Counted from the first letter of the stretch, positions 52,793 to 62,263 are shown. The stretch is 64,000 bases of DNA from Aporhodopirellula aestuarii (GCF_023701485.1 NZ_JAMQBK010000060.1:248001-312000), one strand, 5' to 3'. Numbers and translations: made by a program. Notes: a model not told the origin generated them from the letters alone.

Positions 52793-54516
52793 GCAGACGC
52801 TCCGTTGTTGGGCGACCGCAAGCCTGCCGGTTGCAGTCGACTGCCGAGGCACTCTTCCATTTCGCCGTCGTCGATCCAGAGCCGGTCGAGGGCAAACGTT
52901 CCGTGCTTTGCATAGCGGGCCCGGAAGTCGGCGATGAGTTTCTTGTCGAAATCAATCTCGGCTCGATTCAGATCGACGGCTAAGGTTCGGTCGGGCTGTG
53001 TCATCAAGTCGATGTTGACGCAGGTGCCTTGCTTGCGAATCATTCGGCCAGATTTGAATACCATCTCAGGGACCCTGAACATGGTTTCGATATTGTCTTG
53101 TTCACGGTAAATCACAACATCGGCAATTCGACCTGGGGCGAGTGTGCCGCGATCATCGAGACCGAGAATCTTTGCCGGCGCGGTGCGAGTCATTGTGGCG
53201 ATGTCATCAAGCGAGTACTCACGCTCGATACCCTTGAGTGAGCTCGCTGCCGCGGCATCGGCGTGGATTTCGGCAAGGGCGGTTTCCCGGAGCGATCGGT
53301 CAGACAGCAGCGCGAGCAGGTGTGGGTATGCCGTGAATGGGCCGCCGTTGGGATGATCGGTTGTCAAGAAAACTCGCGAAGGGTCGTCGATCGCGAGAAA
53401 CAGTTCCAAACCGATCGCCCATTGCAATGAATGCACGAACTCGCGGCGGCGATATCGAAACGGTACGACGCCGCATCCTGCTTCGCATTCGATGTCCACC
53501 AGCACCGACTTGCGTGGTTTTGCGTGTCGGGTGTTTTGATACTGGTGCATCGTATCGGCACTAATCGTGACGGTTTGCCCGAACTGAATTTGCCCGACGT
53601 CGATGGTGACGTTCGGATGCTTTTTCATCGCCTCGACCAATTGGCACGCGGCGGATGAAAACTTGTAGGGGCCATCTGTTCCGTAGCAATGAAACTGTGC
53701 GTGGGTCAGGTGAATCGGATAGCCGTCGGCTGCCGCGATTGTCGCGAGAGTGGATGCGATGTTGCCCGGCACGCCGAGGTTGCTGCAGTGGATGTGCAGC
53801 GGATGAGCTAGGCCGATTTCATGCACCGCGCGACTCAGCACGCGGATGATCTGACCCGGCGTCACCCCATTTTTCGGGTGAGGCGTGTCGACATCAAAGG
53901 AACGTGTGTTGAATTTGAACGCACTGATGCCTCCCGGATTGACGACCTTGACCGCGATACAGCGAGTCGCCATCAACATCCAGGCGACATACGCATTGAT
54001 CACTTCTTGAGGAGAATCCTCAGCGATCAGTTGCAGCAGGACATCGTCGTTGCCGAGCAAACAGTATCCGCCGGTGTCGATTCCCCGAACGTCGGCCATC
54101 TCGGCGTGTGCCGATCGGGCATTGCAAGGAATCACCGCAGGTTCAAGGCAGGTGGTGTATCCCATGTCGAGATACCGTGATGCCGTGGTGGGTGCGGAGG
54201 GCAGAAAATGAGATGTCGCCGGCGAGGACTCTCCATGGGGAAGTCCTTCTCGCCAGGGCGGCATTTGATCTCGCAGCAGCATGCGCGCGAGCGTGACTTT
54301 GCCGCCGCCGATGTGGGTATGTAAATCGATGCCGCCCGCCATGACGACGCATCCTTTGGCATCGATCTCAAGATCAGGTGTCTCGCCGTTGACCGGTGGA
54401 TCGACGATCGATTCGTCGCAAAACCATAAATCTTTGACGTCGGAGGAGGACTGTTCACTCAGATGACCAAACCGATCAGGATCGATTAAACGACTGCCAC
54501 GGATACAGGTCAGCAT
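52789..54516 (-). CDS. fhcA: Formyltransferase/hydrolase complex subunit A
   Basis: A 575-residue amidohydrolase-fold subunit that carries the hydrolytic site of the bacterial Fhc complex. It has the metal-binding HxH (His66, His68 in GIDLHTHIGG), a GDLD-like C-terminal metal-loop, TTDHPNGGPFTAYP in the distal region and the ending block LGLDDRGTLAPGRIADVVIY typical of dihydroorotase-like amidohydrolases. The ATG at 54516 is preceded by an AAGG; the frame continues 18 codons upstream through a Pro/Arg-rich repeat that I do not include. It overlaps fhcD by 4 bases. The partner fhcB is not in this window. Confidence 0.93.
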   Translation of the reverse strand: MLTCIRGSRLIDPDRFGHLSEQSSSDVKDLWFCDESIVDPPVNGETPDLEIDAKGCVVMAGGIDLHTHIGGGKVTLARMLLRDQMPPWREGLPHGESSPATSHFLPSAPTTASRYLDMGYTTCLEPAVIPCNARSAHAEMADVRGIDTGGYCLLGNDDVLLQLIAEDSPQEVINAYVAWMLMATRCIAVKVVNPGGISAFKFNTRSFDVDTPHPKNGVTPGQIIRVLSRAVHEIGLAHPLHIHCSNLGVPGNIASTLATIAAADGYPIHLTHAQFHCYGTDGPYKFSSAACQLVEAMKKHPNVTIDVGQIQFGQTVTISADTMHQYQNTRHAKPRKSVLVDIECEAGCGVVPFRYRRREFVHSLQWAIGLELFLAIDDPSRVFLTTDHPNGGPFTAYPHLLALLSDRSLRETALAEIHADAAAASSLKGIEREYSLDDIATMTRTAPAKILGLDDRGTLAPGRIADVVIYREQDNIETMFRVPEMVFKSGRMIRKQGTCVNIDLMTQPDRTLAVDLNRAEIDFDKKLIADFRARYAKHGTFALDRLWIDDGEMEECLGSRLQPAGLRSPNNGASA

Positions 54517-54531
54517 GGGCCTTCGAGGTCT

Positions 54532-54559
54532 AGGTGGAATCGGTCGAGGTGGAATCGGT
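54532..54559. repeat. Tandem 15-bp repeat upstream of fhcA
   Basis: AGGTGGAATCGGT occurs at 54532-54544 and again at 54547-54559. On the minus strand the frame through it would add Pro/Arg-rich PIPPRPIPPRP to fhcA if translated, but it more likely sits in the leader. It could be a paired binding site or slippage product. Confidence 0.55.
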
Positions 54560-54744
54560 TGCTGCGGCAATCGAGAGACGCAACTGGATTATCACACAAT
54601 CCAGCCTTGATCAGTAGGCCCGCTTGCCGGTGCCAGATCTGCCCTCATTTTCTCGTAGAGTGTGAGTGATTAGTGTAATGCGGCGAGATCTCACAACGAG
54701 CGATCGACGTCATTTTTAGAGCTACCCTTTTTCATGCGATTCTT

Positions 54745-56091
54745 ATGAGCAAATTGATTATCAGCGTCAGCGGTTTACGCGGTATCGTCGGAGAAACGTT
54801 GACACCGGATATCGCGTGTCGATTCGTCGCCAGTTTCGCCGCGTCAATCCCTCCAGGTCCAATCGTTGTCGGGCGTGACGGGCGTACCACCGGTCCCATG
54901 CTTGGCGCAGCGATCATGGCGGCATTGAACGCGTGTGGACGTGACGTTATCGATGCGGGAGTTGCCGCGACTCCGACGATCGGCGTATTGGTGCGTGAGC
55001 GGTCGGCAGCGGGTGGGGTGCAAATCTCGGCGAGCCACAACCCGCCGCCTTACAACGGGATCAAGCTGTTCGGGTCGAGCGGTCGGGTGCTCGACGCCGA
55101 ATCGGGCGCAAGGATTCGTGACGGCTATTTCAATGGGACGGCCGCGTGGTGTGCGTTCGACGAGATCGGTTCGACCCATCGCGATAACGATCCGCACGTC
55201 GGGCACCTCGAGAAAGTGCTGGCAACGATTGACGTCGATCTCGTTCGCAAGCAAGCGTTCTCTGTCCTGATCGACAGCAACCACGGCGCCGGCGGCATTC
55301 TCGGCAAGCGTCTTCTCGAATCGCTCGGATGCGATGTGGAAGCCGTCGGCGCGGAGCCGACCGGATTGTTCGCACACGTGCCCGAGCCCACGGCGGACAA
55401 TCTGACCGGAGTCGCATCACGTGTCGCGGGCAGCAAATGTGTGATCGGTTTTTGCCAAGACCCGGATGCCGATCGGTTGGCGCTGATCGATGAAAATGGA
55501 CGTTACATCGGTGAAGAGGCAACGCTTGCGTTGTGCGTGACTCGCGCGATGATGGTGGGACGTACCGACGGACCGATCGTCATCAACGGAGCCACCAGTT
55601 CAATGAGCGGGATCGTTGCCAAGCAGCACGGCGTCGAAACGCTGCGAAGCTCCGTTGGTGAAGCCAATGTTGCGGACATGATGATCGCTAACCAAGCGTC
55701 GTACGGGGGCGAAGGCAACGGCGGTCCGATCGATCCGGCCGTTGGGTATGTTCGTGACAGTTTCGTGGGAATGGCACAGGTGCTCGACCTGATGGCTCGC
55801 ACCGGAAAACCGCTCAGTCAGCTCGCCGATGAGTTGCCGCAACTTGCTATCTACAAAGAGAAAGCGGAGATATCGGTCGAACAGTTGCCCGCAATCTTCC
55901 AAAGGTTGCTGGAACATTTTAGCGACGCCCAAGCGCAAACCGGCGACGGGCTGCGGTTGCAATGGGATGATTGCTGGCTGCTCGTTCGAGGTAGCAACAC
56001 CGAACCGATCGTGCGATTGATTGCAGAAGCCGAAACCGAGGCAAAGGCAAAGGCAATGTGTGACGTCGCGGCGGGGCTGCTGAATCCTTGA
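54745..56091 (+). CDS. glmM: Phosphoglucosamine mutase family protein
   Basis: A 448-residue phosphohexomutase. The phosphoserine loop ISASHNPPPYNGIKLFG places the catalytic Ser at 97, DPDADRLALIDENGRY at about 238-254 holds the metal-binding Asp residues, and RGSNTEPIVRLIAEAET at about 420-435 binds the phosphate of the substrate. The N-terminal SVSGLRGIVGETLTP resembles GlmM but the Asn-Gly-Pro pattern also fits bacterial phosphomannomutase/phosphoglucomutase. GlmM makes glucosamine-1-phosphate for UDP-GlcNAc, which would feed lipid A and sugar polymers here. It is convergent with the DUF2314 gene downstream. Confidence 0.85.
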   Translation: MSKLIISVSGLRGIVGETLTPDIACRFVASFAASIPPGPIVVGRDGRTTGPMLGAAIMAALNACGRDVIDAGVAATPTIGVLVRERSAAGGVQISASHNPPPYNGIKLFGSSGRVLDAESGARIRDGYFNGTAAWCAFDEIGSTHRDNDPHVGHLEKVLATIDVDLVRKQAFSVLIDSNHGAGGILGKRLLESLGCDVEAVGAEPTGLFAHVPEPTADNLTGVASRVAGSKCVIGFCQDPDADRLALIDENGRYIGEEATLALCVTRAMMVGRTDGPIVINGATSSMSGIVAKQHGVETLRSSVGEANVADMMIANQASYGGEGNGGPIDPAVGYVRDSFVGMAQVLDLMARTGKPLSQLADELPQLAIYKEKAEISVEQLPAIFQRLLEHFSDAQAQTGDGLRLQWDDCWLLVRGSNTEPIVRLIAEAETEAKAKAMCDVAAGLLNP

Positions 56092-56158
56092 TCGACCGAA
56101 GGCGGCACGCGGCGTGCTGGTAGGAATCGACTCGGTGTCATTCCCGGACGTCGTGTTC

Positions 56159-57511
56159 CTATCGCTCGTCTGACTGCTCAGCCTCTTGGATCTGCCGGAT
56201 CGCCTCAAGGCTGAATAGACCGACCGGTTCGTCGTCTTTCTGATAGCACCAATCGCAGACGTCCTCGATCGGGAACTCAACTTGGCTGCCGAGTTTGAGA
56301 TCGCCCAACGCCACCGGGTCGTTGGCGAGATACCCGTGGACGAAGTGGGGTTCCAAGCCGATCACGTCGACCCAGATGAATTCTGTCGAATCATCAACGG
56401 TAATCTTTGCCTTGACGACGAAGCTCGATTCCTCATCGCCAGCCTGATGGTTCGCACGCTGTTGAAACGCGTCGACAAATTCTGGCCATCGTTGTTTCGC
56501 TGTTGCGATTGCCGCTTGCATCGCCGGGTTATCCTCTGCGATGGGAATGACGGGAGCGTTGTCTTGATGAGACAAATCTTCATAGGCACCGGGTGTGAGC
56601 AGGCGATCGGCAACTTCTTCGGACCATACGTTGATGTCCATTGATTCCGGGCGGACGACCGCCAAGGTGTCTTCATCAGCGAGAGCGACCAGCAATTTGG
56701 CGACGAGTAGGTAGGCTTCGTTCATGTCCGGTTCTTCATCGCCGGGTGTGAGCAGGTCGACGGCGAGCCAAGCGGTGTGGTCCTCAACCGCCTTGCGAAG
56801 CCGCAGTTCACCAATCGCCTCAACGACTTCGTCTTTGTTATCCCAGTACGGCGCGTCGAGATTGTGTACCAAATACATGCCGGTGGGCGCTTTGATAATG
56901 AATAGAGGATTCTCTCCCACGACAAACCCATCACCCTCGTGTTCGTCGGAGTCGTCGTCTTCCCCGTCGCCATGTGAATAGTCGCCGCCCCACGTCGCTT
57001 CGACCAGTTTGGCCAAGATCATGTCTTCGAGATACTTCTGTTGGCGTTGCAACAGTACCAACGAGATCATCGGTTTATCGGATTCGTCATCGCTGGTTTC
57101 GTCGGTCTGTTCAGGTTCGTGATGATCTCGCATTTGCCGCAGGCCGCTCCAGCACTCATAGGTAAATTGTGCGAATGCGAGACAGTAAATGAGATATCGC
57201 CATTGGAAGTCGATTGCCGTTCGCAGACCATGCAGCAGCGTCATCAATCCAAAGATGATCAAGCCGATCCACAAGCCCGCTGCCAATTCCTGCCAGATCA
57301 AAACAGCGGTGATGAGAAAGGAGATACCCATCACCAAGACGACGAGGTTCGGCCCACCCGCCACACCAACGAAGAGGAGCAGGAGGCCGATCGCAGCGGC
57401 CCAAAATGCCGTCGACGTCGTGCCAAACCGTGGGCGTTGAAGAAACGGTTTCAATGAATCAATCCCTGGCCAGGAGTCGTCGAGAACACGAAGAGTTGGA
57501 CGATTAGGCAA
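56159..57511 (-). CDS. Membrane protein with C-terminal DUF2314 domain
   Basis: A 450-residue protein. Four hydrophobic segments crowd residues about 33-125 (WAAAIGLLLLFVGVAG, LVVLVMGISFLITAVLIW, LWIGLIIFGLMTLLHGL, YLIYCLAFAQFTYEC). A cytosolic region follows with an acidic stretch (DGEDDDSDEHEG) at about 185-195. The final about 110 residues match DUF2314: AIATAKQRWPEFVDAF, FVVKAKITVDDSTEFIWVDV, LANDPVALGDLKLG and VEFPIEDVCDWCYQ. DUF2314 occurs in diverse bacteria with unknown function, often in proteins connected with protein interaction. The gene stands alone. Confidence 0.8.
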   Translation of the reverse strand: MPNRPTLRVLDDSWPGIDSLKPFLQRPRFGTTSTAFWAAAIGLLLLFVGVAGGPNLVVLVMGISFLITAVLIWQELAAGLWIGLIIFGLMTLLHGLRTAIDFQWRYLIYCLAFAQFTYECWSGLRQMRDHHEPEQTDETSDDESDKPMISLVLLQRQQKYLEDMILAKLVEATWGGDYSHGDGEDDDSDEHEGDGFVVGENPLFIIKAPTGMYLVHNLDAPYWDNKDEVVEAIGELRLRKAVEDHTAWLAVDLLTPGDEEPDMNEAYLLVAKLLVALADEDTLAVVRPESMDINVWSEEVADRLLTPGAYEDLSHQDNAPVIPIAEDNPAMQAAIATAKQRWPEFVDAFQQRANHQAGDEESSFVVKAKITVDDSTEFIWVDVIGLEPHFVHGYLANDPVALGDLKLGSQVEFPIEDVCDWCYQKDDEPVGLFSLEAIRQIQEAEQSDER

Positions 57512-57650
57512 TGCCTTTTCATTCCCAAAATAGCAGCGACGATTGTAGCATTCAGAGGTACCACGTACGAATCAAACCGTCACAACCCGTCGCCGCCGCG
57601 TCACGGATTTAGATCGTCAGGCATCGACGCTGCGAAGGTGAAACCGATGT

Positions 57651-58442
57651 TCACTGATTCGGGGTGACTTCGACCGCCATGCGTTCCCGGCGGTCGCTTT
57701 CGGCACGAACGTCGTCAGACATCAGCACGCGTTGGAAGAACAGCATGAGCAGCGTGCACAGATATCGACGCCCCATCTCTTGCATTCTCAAATTGCTCGA
57801 CCCCCACGTTCGCCCTTCCCATCCGATAGGAATTTGTTTGATTTTATACCCGCTGATCAGAGCACTCAGTGACATTTCCAACGTGATATTGAAGTGACAA
57901 GCGCGATAGGGGCCGCAGTGTTCGACTACGGTTCGGCGGTAGGCCTTGAACGCATTGGTGAGGTCATTCATGTCCGTCCAAAACATCCACTGGACCGCTT
58001 TGTTCACAATCCGATTCACGATCAGTTTCACTCTCGGATATCGCTGAACGGAGGCTCCTTTGACGAAGCGTGAACCGAACACACAGTCGTAGCCTTCCTG
58101 GATGGTGCGGTAGTAAGCCAGGACGTCTTTGGGGTGATCGGACCGATCAGCCATGTAGATGACAACGACTTCTCCAGTCACGAATTCCAAGCCGGCGCGG
58201 ATCGCACGCCCGAATCCACCCGGGGCTTGCCTGCGTACGACCCGAATACCGGGCCAGCGATCACGTCGCTTGAAAACCTCGCTTTCCGTGTTGTCTTGGC
58301 TGTTGTCGTTGACCACGATGACTTCGGTCGAAATCCCATGTTGATCGATCAGGAATTCCAGCAACTCGTCCAGGCACGGGCCTATATTTTCTTGCTCGTT
58401 ATAGGCCGGGATCACGACTGAGAGTTCAGGAGCTTCACTCAT
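57651..58442 (-). CDS. Family 2 glycosyltransferase, polyprenyl-phosphate type
   Basis: A 263-residue GT2 enzyme. It opens ELSVVIPAYNEQENIGPCLDEL and has IVVNDNSQDNT; its DxD-like acceptor region is VVIYMADRSDHPKD, somewhat unlike the usual DADxSHPP. The segment GYKIKQIPIGWEGRTWGSSNLRM is typical of dolichyl/polyprenyl-phosphate mannosyl- or glucosyltransferases (DPM1-like). No membrane helix is included, so it would act at the inner face. It is last in a three-gene minus-strand unit and overlaps the GT-C gene by 8 bases. The product probably loads the lipid donor that the GT-C protein uses. Confidence 0.9.
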   Translation of the reverse strand: MSEAPELSVVIPAYNEQENIGPCLDELLEFLIDQHGISTEVIVVNDNSQDNTESEVFKRRDRWPGIRVVRRQAPGGFGRAIRAGLEFVTGEVVVIYMADRSDHPKDVLAYYRTIQEGYDCVFGSRFVKGASVQRYPRVKLIVNRIVNKAVQWMFWTDMNDLTNAFKAYRRTVVEHCGPYRACHFNITLEMSLSALISGYKIKQIPIGWEGRTWGSSNLRMQEMGRRYLCTLLMLFFQRVLMSDDVRAESDRRERMAVEVTPNQ

Positions 58443-60060
58443 TGGGACGGTCGGGGGCAGCAGGTTGATAAAGATCCACGAAACAGCTCTGGTCCGTTTC
58501 TCGGCTTCCGATCCGGCGAACCCACTTGCCGTCGTATTGTTCCGCCCATCCGGCGTCTTCGCCCTCCCAAGACAGGATCAAGTACGCGTAGTCGATTTCC
58601 TCGTCACCCCAGTACTGTTCGCGTTCCTGGCACAAACGTGTTTCGCGGCCGCTCAGGTACACATCGAACACGTAGCTGAGGTCGGCATAGAACACGCCCG
58701 TGTGAGGAAGTTCGTTCAGCACGCCGTCGATAAAGGAAGGGCCATGGTAGCGATCGTCATGCCAGTGCGTAATGTAGAGCCACGTGGTGCGCAGTCCGGA
58801 ACCGGGGATGAGAGCCATGAGTAGGAACAGCGAAATCGCTGAAAACATGAGTTCGCGTCGTCTGATCGAGGAGCCAGTTCCCGCCAACCAAGCGGCGCCG
58901 TGCCACGTCGACACGACCAGCAGGACTATGATCCACATAAAAGGGTACATCCAATAACCTTTGGTGGGGTGCAGGCCGGCGACGGTCGCGGTCAAGTAAA
59001 CGCTCGACCACACCAGCGCGATGTAACCGATGGCGATGCGGTCGCGGCGGGTACGCCACAAAGTGAAGGAACCGAGGATGAGCCCGATGGCGAGCAACGC
59101 ACATTGAGCGGGACCCAGGAATTCCCACAGCAGGCCCGCATGATGCCGTAACGCCGGCAGCGGCCACAGAAGTCGTGAAGGGAGTCCCGGGCCAGCGCGG
59201 TCGAGGACATTGGCAAAAAACTGGCTACGAAACTCATGAGGAAATGCCAGGATCAACGGCAGCCATAGCAGCAGAACCGCGACCGTTCCCCCCGCCATCG
59301 ACAACACATGAAGAATTCGCCGTTTCCAAGTTCCGGCACCGAACAACCCGGCAACTCCGACCTGAATGCAAAAGACCAAAGCGAACGGATGAAACAATGC
59401 GCCGAGCCCGCAGACACAACCGATCAAGAAGGAATCTTTCAGTCGATCCAGTGATAAGCGTTTCCAAAGAATGAGAATCGCCACCCACCCGCAAAGGATG
59501 CACAACAAGTCGGGACGCGTCGTGAGTCCCGTAAAAAGTAACGGACGCGAAACGGCAATGCTCGTCGCCGCAACACCTGCCACGATCGCAGGTATCGCAA
59601 ATTCTGATCGTCGCTGCTCCTCGCTCGCGACGACGCGGCGGCTTAGCAGTCTTGTGGTGCGAAACGTCAACACGATCGCGACAAGGGCGCCGAGGAATAG
59701 TGGAATCCGTGCCGTCGCGTACCCAGCGGGAAAGACCGCAAAGAATGGAGCCTGGACATAAAACAGTCCCGGCGGCAATGCCATCAAGCAAACATCTGCA
59801 TTTTCAAATAGCGTTTCTCGTCTGCGTGTCGGCACATACGGGATGCGAGGAATTCCTTCCTGCCAAACCGTTAGGCCGGGAACCGCAAACCACTGTTCAT
59901 CTTGCATGCCGGGTTGGTGGATCAACGCCGGAAGACGCAAGACAGTGAACAACGCAATCGGAACGAGCACGTACAAAAGGTTTCGGTATCGTGAGCGTTC
60001 CCGCGCCCGCTCGTTGTCTGCGTCGGTCTCCGCGTCGGCACTGTCGTTGTTCTCGATCAT
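58435..60060 (-). CDS. Integral membrane GT-C glycosyltransferase, ArnT/PMT type
   Basis: A 541-residue protein with about 10-12 hydrophobic helices. The first periplasmic loop carries Asp-Glu at 54-55 (MQDEQWFAV), the typical donor/metal region of ArnT and PMT-like GT-C enzymes, which take a sugar from a polyprenyl carrier and place it on lipid A, protein or glycan outside. The helices include LYVLVPIALFTVLRL at the start and WHGAAWLAGTG, MFSAISLFLLMALIPG late. The C-terminal soluble part (YHGPSFIDGVLNELPHTG) is outside. ATG 60060 is right: it overlaps the upstream epimerase stop by 4 bases (ATGA). The frame is open 30 codons further, but those are not part of the gene. Confidence 0.88.
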   Translation of the reverse strand: MIENNDSADAETDADNERARERSRYRNLLYVLVPIALFTVLRLPALIHQPGMQDEQWFAVPGLTVWQEGIPRIPYVPTRRRETLFENADVCLMALPPGLFYVQAPFFAVFPAGYATARIPLFLGALVAIVLTFRTTRLLSRRVVASEEQRRSEFAIPAIVAGVAATSIAVSRPLLFTGLTTRPDLLCILCGWVAILILWKRLSLDRLKDSFLIGCVCGLGALFHPFALVFCIQVGVAGLFGAGTWKRRILHVLSMAGGTVAVLLLWLPLILAFPHEFRSQFFANVLDRAGPGLPSRLLWPLPALRHHAGLLWEFLGPAQCALLAIGLILGSFTLWRTRRDRIAIGYIALVWSSVYLTATVAGLHPTKGYWMYPFMWIIVLLVVSTWHGAAWLAGTGSSIRRRELMFSAISLFLLMALIPGSGLRTTWLYITHWHDDRYHGPSFIDGVLNELPHTGVFYADLSYVFDVYLSGRETRLCQEREQYWGDEEIDYAYLILSWEGEDAGWAEQYDGKWVRRIGSRETDQSCFVDLYQPAAPDRPNE

Positions 60061-61121
60061 GCGAGATCCAACCAGTATGGGTTTGCTCGCGCGTGCTCGG
60101 CGATCTCTTCCAAGATACTCGTCGCGTCCATGGTCGGTTGCCAGTCCCACGCCTCTTGGGCAAGTCGCGAATCTAGCACCACCCAGGGTAGATCAAACGG
60201 CCGTTGTTCTTTTGACGAGGCAACGTCGTGTTCGCCGAGATTCTCATGGCACCACTCGCTCAGTTGGCGGAGCGAATGTGCTGAATCGATACCGCCACTG
60301 ACGTTCGCAATTACCGGTTTGCTCGGATCAGATCCCGTTTCAATTTGTTTGATGACCAGCAACGCCACATCCCACGGATGCAAACAGTCACGGACCTGAT
60401 GTCCCTTGCCATCGAAACCGATGTACCGCAAAGACCGACGACCCAGATAGGAATGAATCCAAAACGAAAAGATTCCCTGGTCCGCTCGACCAAACTGACC
60501 GGAACCGGCAAGAACGCCGCAGCGGTTGATCCGGAGAGGAAAACCGAAGGCTTCCGAATACTCCCACGCCATCGTTTCGGTGGCGAGTTTGGTAGATCCG
60601 TAAAGCGAAATGGGAGGGGTCGTTGAAAAAGTCTCATCAATGCCATCGGTCGATATACCGGGAGGCAGTGTTCCTTCGGGGTCTAATACAAAGGCATCAT
60701 CGAGGCATTTCAATGGGAGGCCGGCGAGTTGCCGAATCGAATAGACACGGCTTGTGCTGAGCAGGATCAGACCGGCATCAGACCGTCGGCAATACTCGAG
60801 CAGGTTGAGCGAACCTGAAAGGTTGTGTTCGACAAGCTGTCTTGGTGACGTGTTGCCGGCGGTGCCAGCCAAGACACTCGGCAGCGCTGCGCAATCGATC
60901 ACCCAGTCGACCGCGGTGAGTGCGTCCAGGTCACTGGAACATCGAAGATCGCCGTGGACAAGTTCGACGCCCATGGATTGGAGATGCTGACGGTTCGACT
61001 CGCTGCCGGACCGAGATAGATTGTCAAATCCGATGAGCTGCACGTTGGGCAGATGTGATAGCAATGCCTCGGCGACCCAGTGGCCTACAAAACCGCACGC
61101 GCCGGTGATCAATACCTTCAA
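60057..61121 (-). CDS. NAD-dependent nucleotide-sugar epimerase/dehydratase
   Basis: A 354-residue extended SDR. The NAD motif ITGACGFVGHW is at 5-15, the catalytic Tyr174-x3-Lys178 in SLYGSTK, and STSRVYS precedes it. The segment GFDNLSRSGSESNRQHL near 31-47 is diagnostic of the CDP-paratose/tyvelose 2-epimerase branch (RfbE), though the substrate could differ. It is first in a unit with a GT-C and a GT2 gene and overlaps the GT-C start by 4 bases. The set probably makes a modified sugar, attaches it to a polyprenyl carrier and transfers it at the outer face of the inner membrane. Confidence 0.88.
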   Translation of the reverse strand: MKVLITGACGFVGHWVAEALLSHLPNVQLIGFDNLSRSGSESNRQHLQSMGVELVHGDLRCSSDLDALTAVDWVIDCAALPSVLAGTAGNTSPRQLVEHNLSGSLNLLEYCRRSDAGLILLSTSRVYSIRQLAGLPLKCLDDAFVLDPEGTLPPGISTDGIDETFSTTPPISLYGSTKLATETMAWEYSEAFGFPLRINRCGVLAGSGQFGRADQGIFSFWIHSYLGRRSLRYIGFDGKGHQVRDCLHPWDVALLVIKQIETGSDPSKPVIANVSGGIDSAHSLRQLSEWCHENLGEHDVASSKEQRPFDLPWVVLDSRLAQEAWDWQPTMDATSILEEIAEHARANPYWLDLA

Positions 61122-61270
61122 AGGACTACTCGAATCGAAGAGGTCAGACGAGAGAGGTCCTCTAGGATAGCAGCAGGAAAACCAACTTGCGACAACGGAA
61201 TGGTCCAGGCAGATTCACTGAATGTTCAATCCGTATTGGTGGCTAGTTTGATCCACCGCGTCCGCGGCGC

Positions 61271-61780
61271 CTAATGTGGTTGCCGCTGTTTGGGGCCGAA
61301 GCTTGGCGAATCGACGGTGTACCGATCGCCGGGTGATTGCGAATAGGTCGTCCTCGTCGGCTCGAAGTCACGGTCCGAATCGGAGTCGGTCTTGGTTCCG
61401 AACCCCGAAGTGTGTACCTGGAATCGACCGCTGTAACGGCGACGCAGATAACCGCCCACGAGTTGTCTTCCGAATGGAGTGAGCAATAGGAAGCCGAGCG
61501 AGTCGGTAAGCAACCCTGGCGTTAGCAAGAGCGCCGCGGCGAAGGCGATCATCATGCCGTCTTGGATCTCACGTCCGGGCATGCGTCCTTCAGCCAAGGC
61601 GCTACGAAACCGCGCGATCGTTGCCATGCCCTCACGGCGAGCCAAGACCGAACCGATGATTCCGGTCACAATCACAATCGTGAGCGTTGTCAACCAACTC
61701 GTTGCCTCGGCCATCCGCAGCAGCAGAATCAATTCAACGAACGGAATTAGGATGAACGCAGCTAATAATCGAATCAACAT
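61271..61780 (-). CDS. fxsA: FxsA family membrane protein
   Basis: A 169-residue protein with the FxsA core. It starts LIRLLAAFILIPFVELILLL, has SWLTTLTIVIVTGIIGSVLARREG, and the helix AFAAALLLTPGLLTDSLGFLLL and terminal LTPFGRQLVGGYLRRR. FxsA (YtzA) was first seen as a gene that, when in excess, relieves F-plasmid exclusion of phage T7; its normal function is unclear. The C-terminal about 45 residues are a polar Ser/Asp/Arg tail. The start ATG 61780 is preceded by AAGGTGGA. It stands alone, with no close neighbour on the same strand. Confidence 0.88.
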   Translation of the reverse strand: MLIRLLAAFILIPFVELILLLRMAEATSWLTTLTIVIVTGIIGSVLARREGMATIARFRSALAEGRMPGREIQDGMMIAFAAALLLTPGLLTDSLGFLLLTPFGRQLVGGYLRRRYSGRFQVHTSGFGTKTDSDSDRDFEPTRTTYSQSPGDRYTVDSPSFGPKQRQPH

Positions 61781-62263
61781 TGGTTAGTTCCACCTTGGGA
61801 CGCAATCGACTGCCACCTTGGCACCGAAATCATCCAGAATGATGTTTGCAAGTAGGTAGAAGCGAATGCCGTTCCGAAGTGGAAATTTGAAGCCCATGCG
61901 GATTTCGATCTGGCCGTGTTCCTAGGCTATTCGCTCATCGCCGGCTCGGTCGCTGAGCATCCATTGTTGACTGAAACTGAGTCAGTCTAAGAAAGGCGGC
62001 AGAAGAATCTCGTCAGATGTGTCGACGGAATCGTTGCCAGAAGAGCGGGACAGACTAAAAGACTGCCCTCAAAGGATCCGTGCCGAGGTTACCGGCTGGT
62101 GAAGGTTGGACTGGGAGATGAATGGCCCAAGGTCACACGCGGTCGAAAATCGATTTGTCGCAACGCAGATGCTCTCGCCAACAAACCCGCAGTAGCCATC
62201 GAGGGCTAAACGGATAGCGGGAACCATTGGTTCGACCGCGAATCCTTCGTGTCCCGAACAACC
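61781..62263. other. Intergenic region with no gene seen
   Basis: 483 bp between FxsA and a small hypothetical. I find no coding frame with family resemblance, RNA gene or clear operator. Confidence 0.4.
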
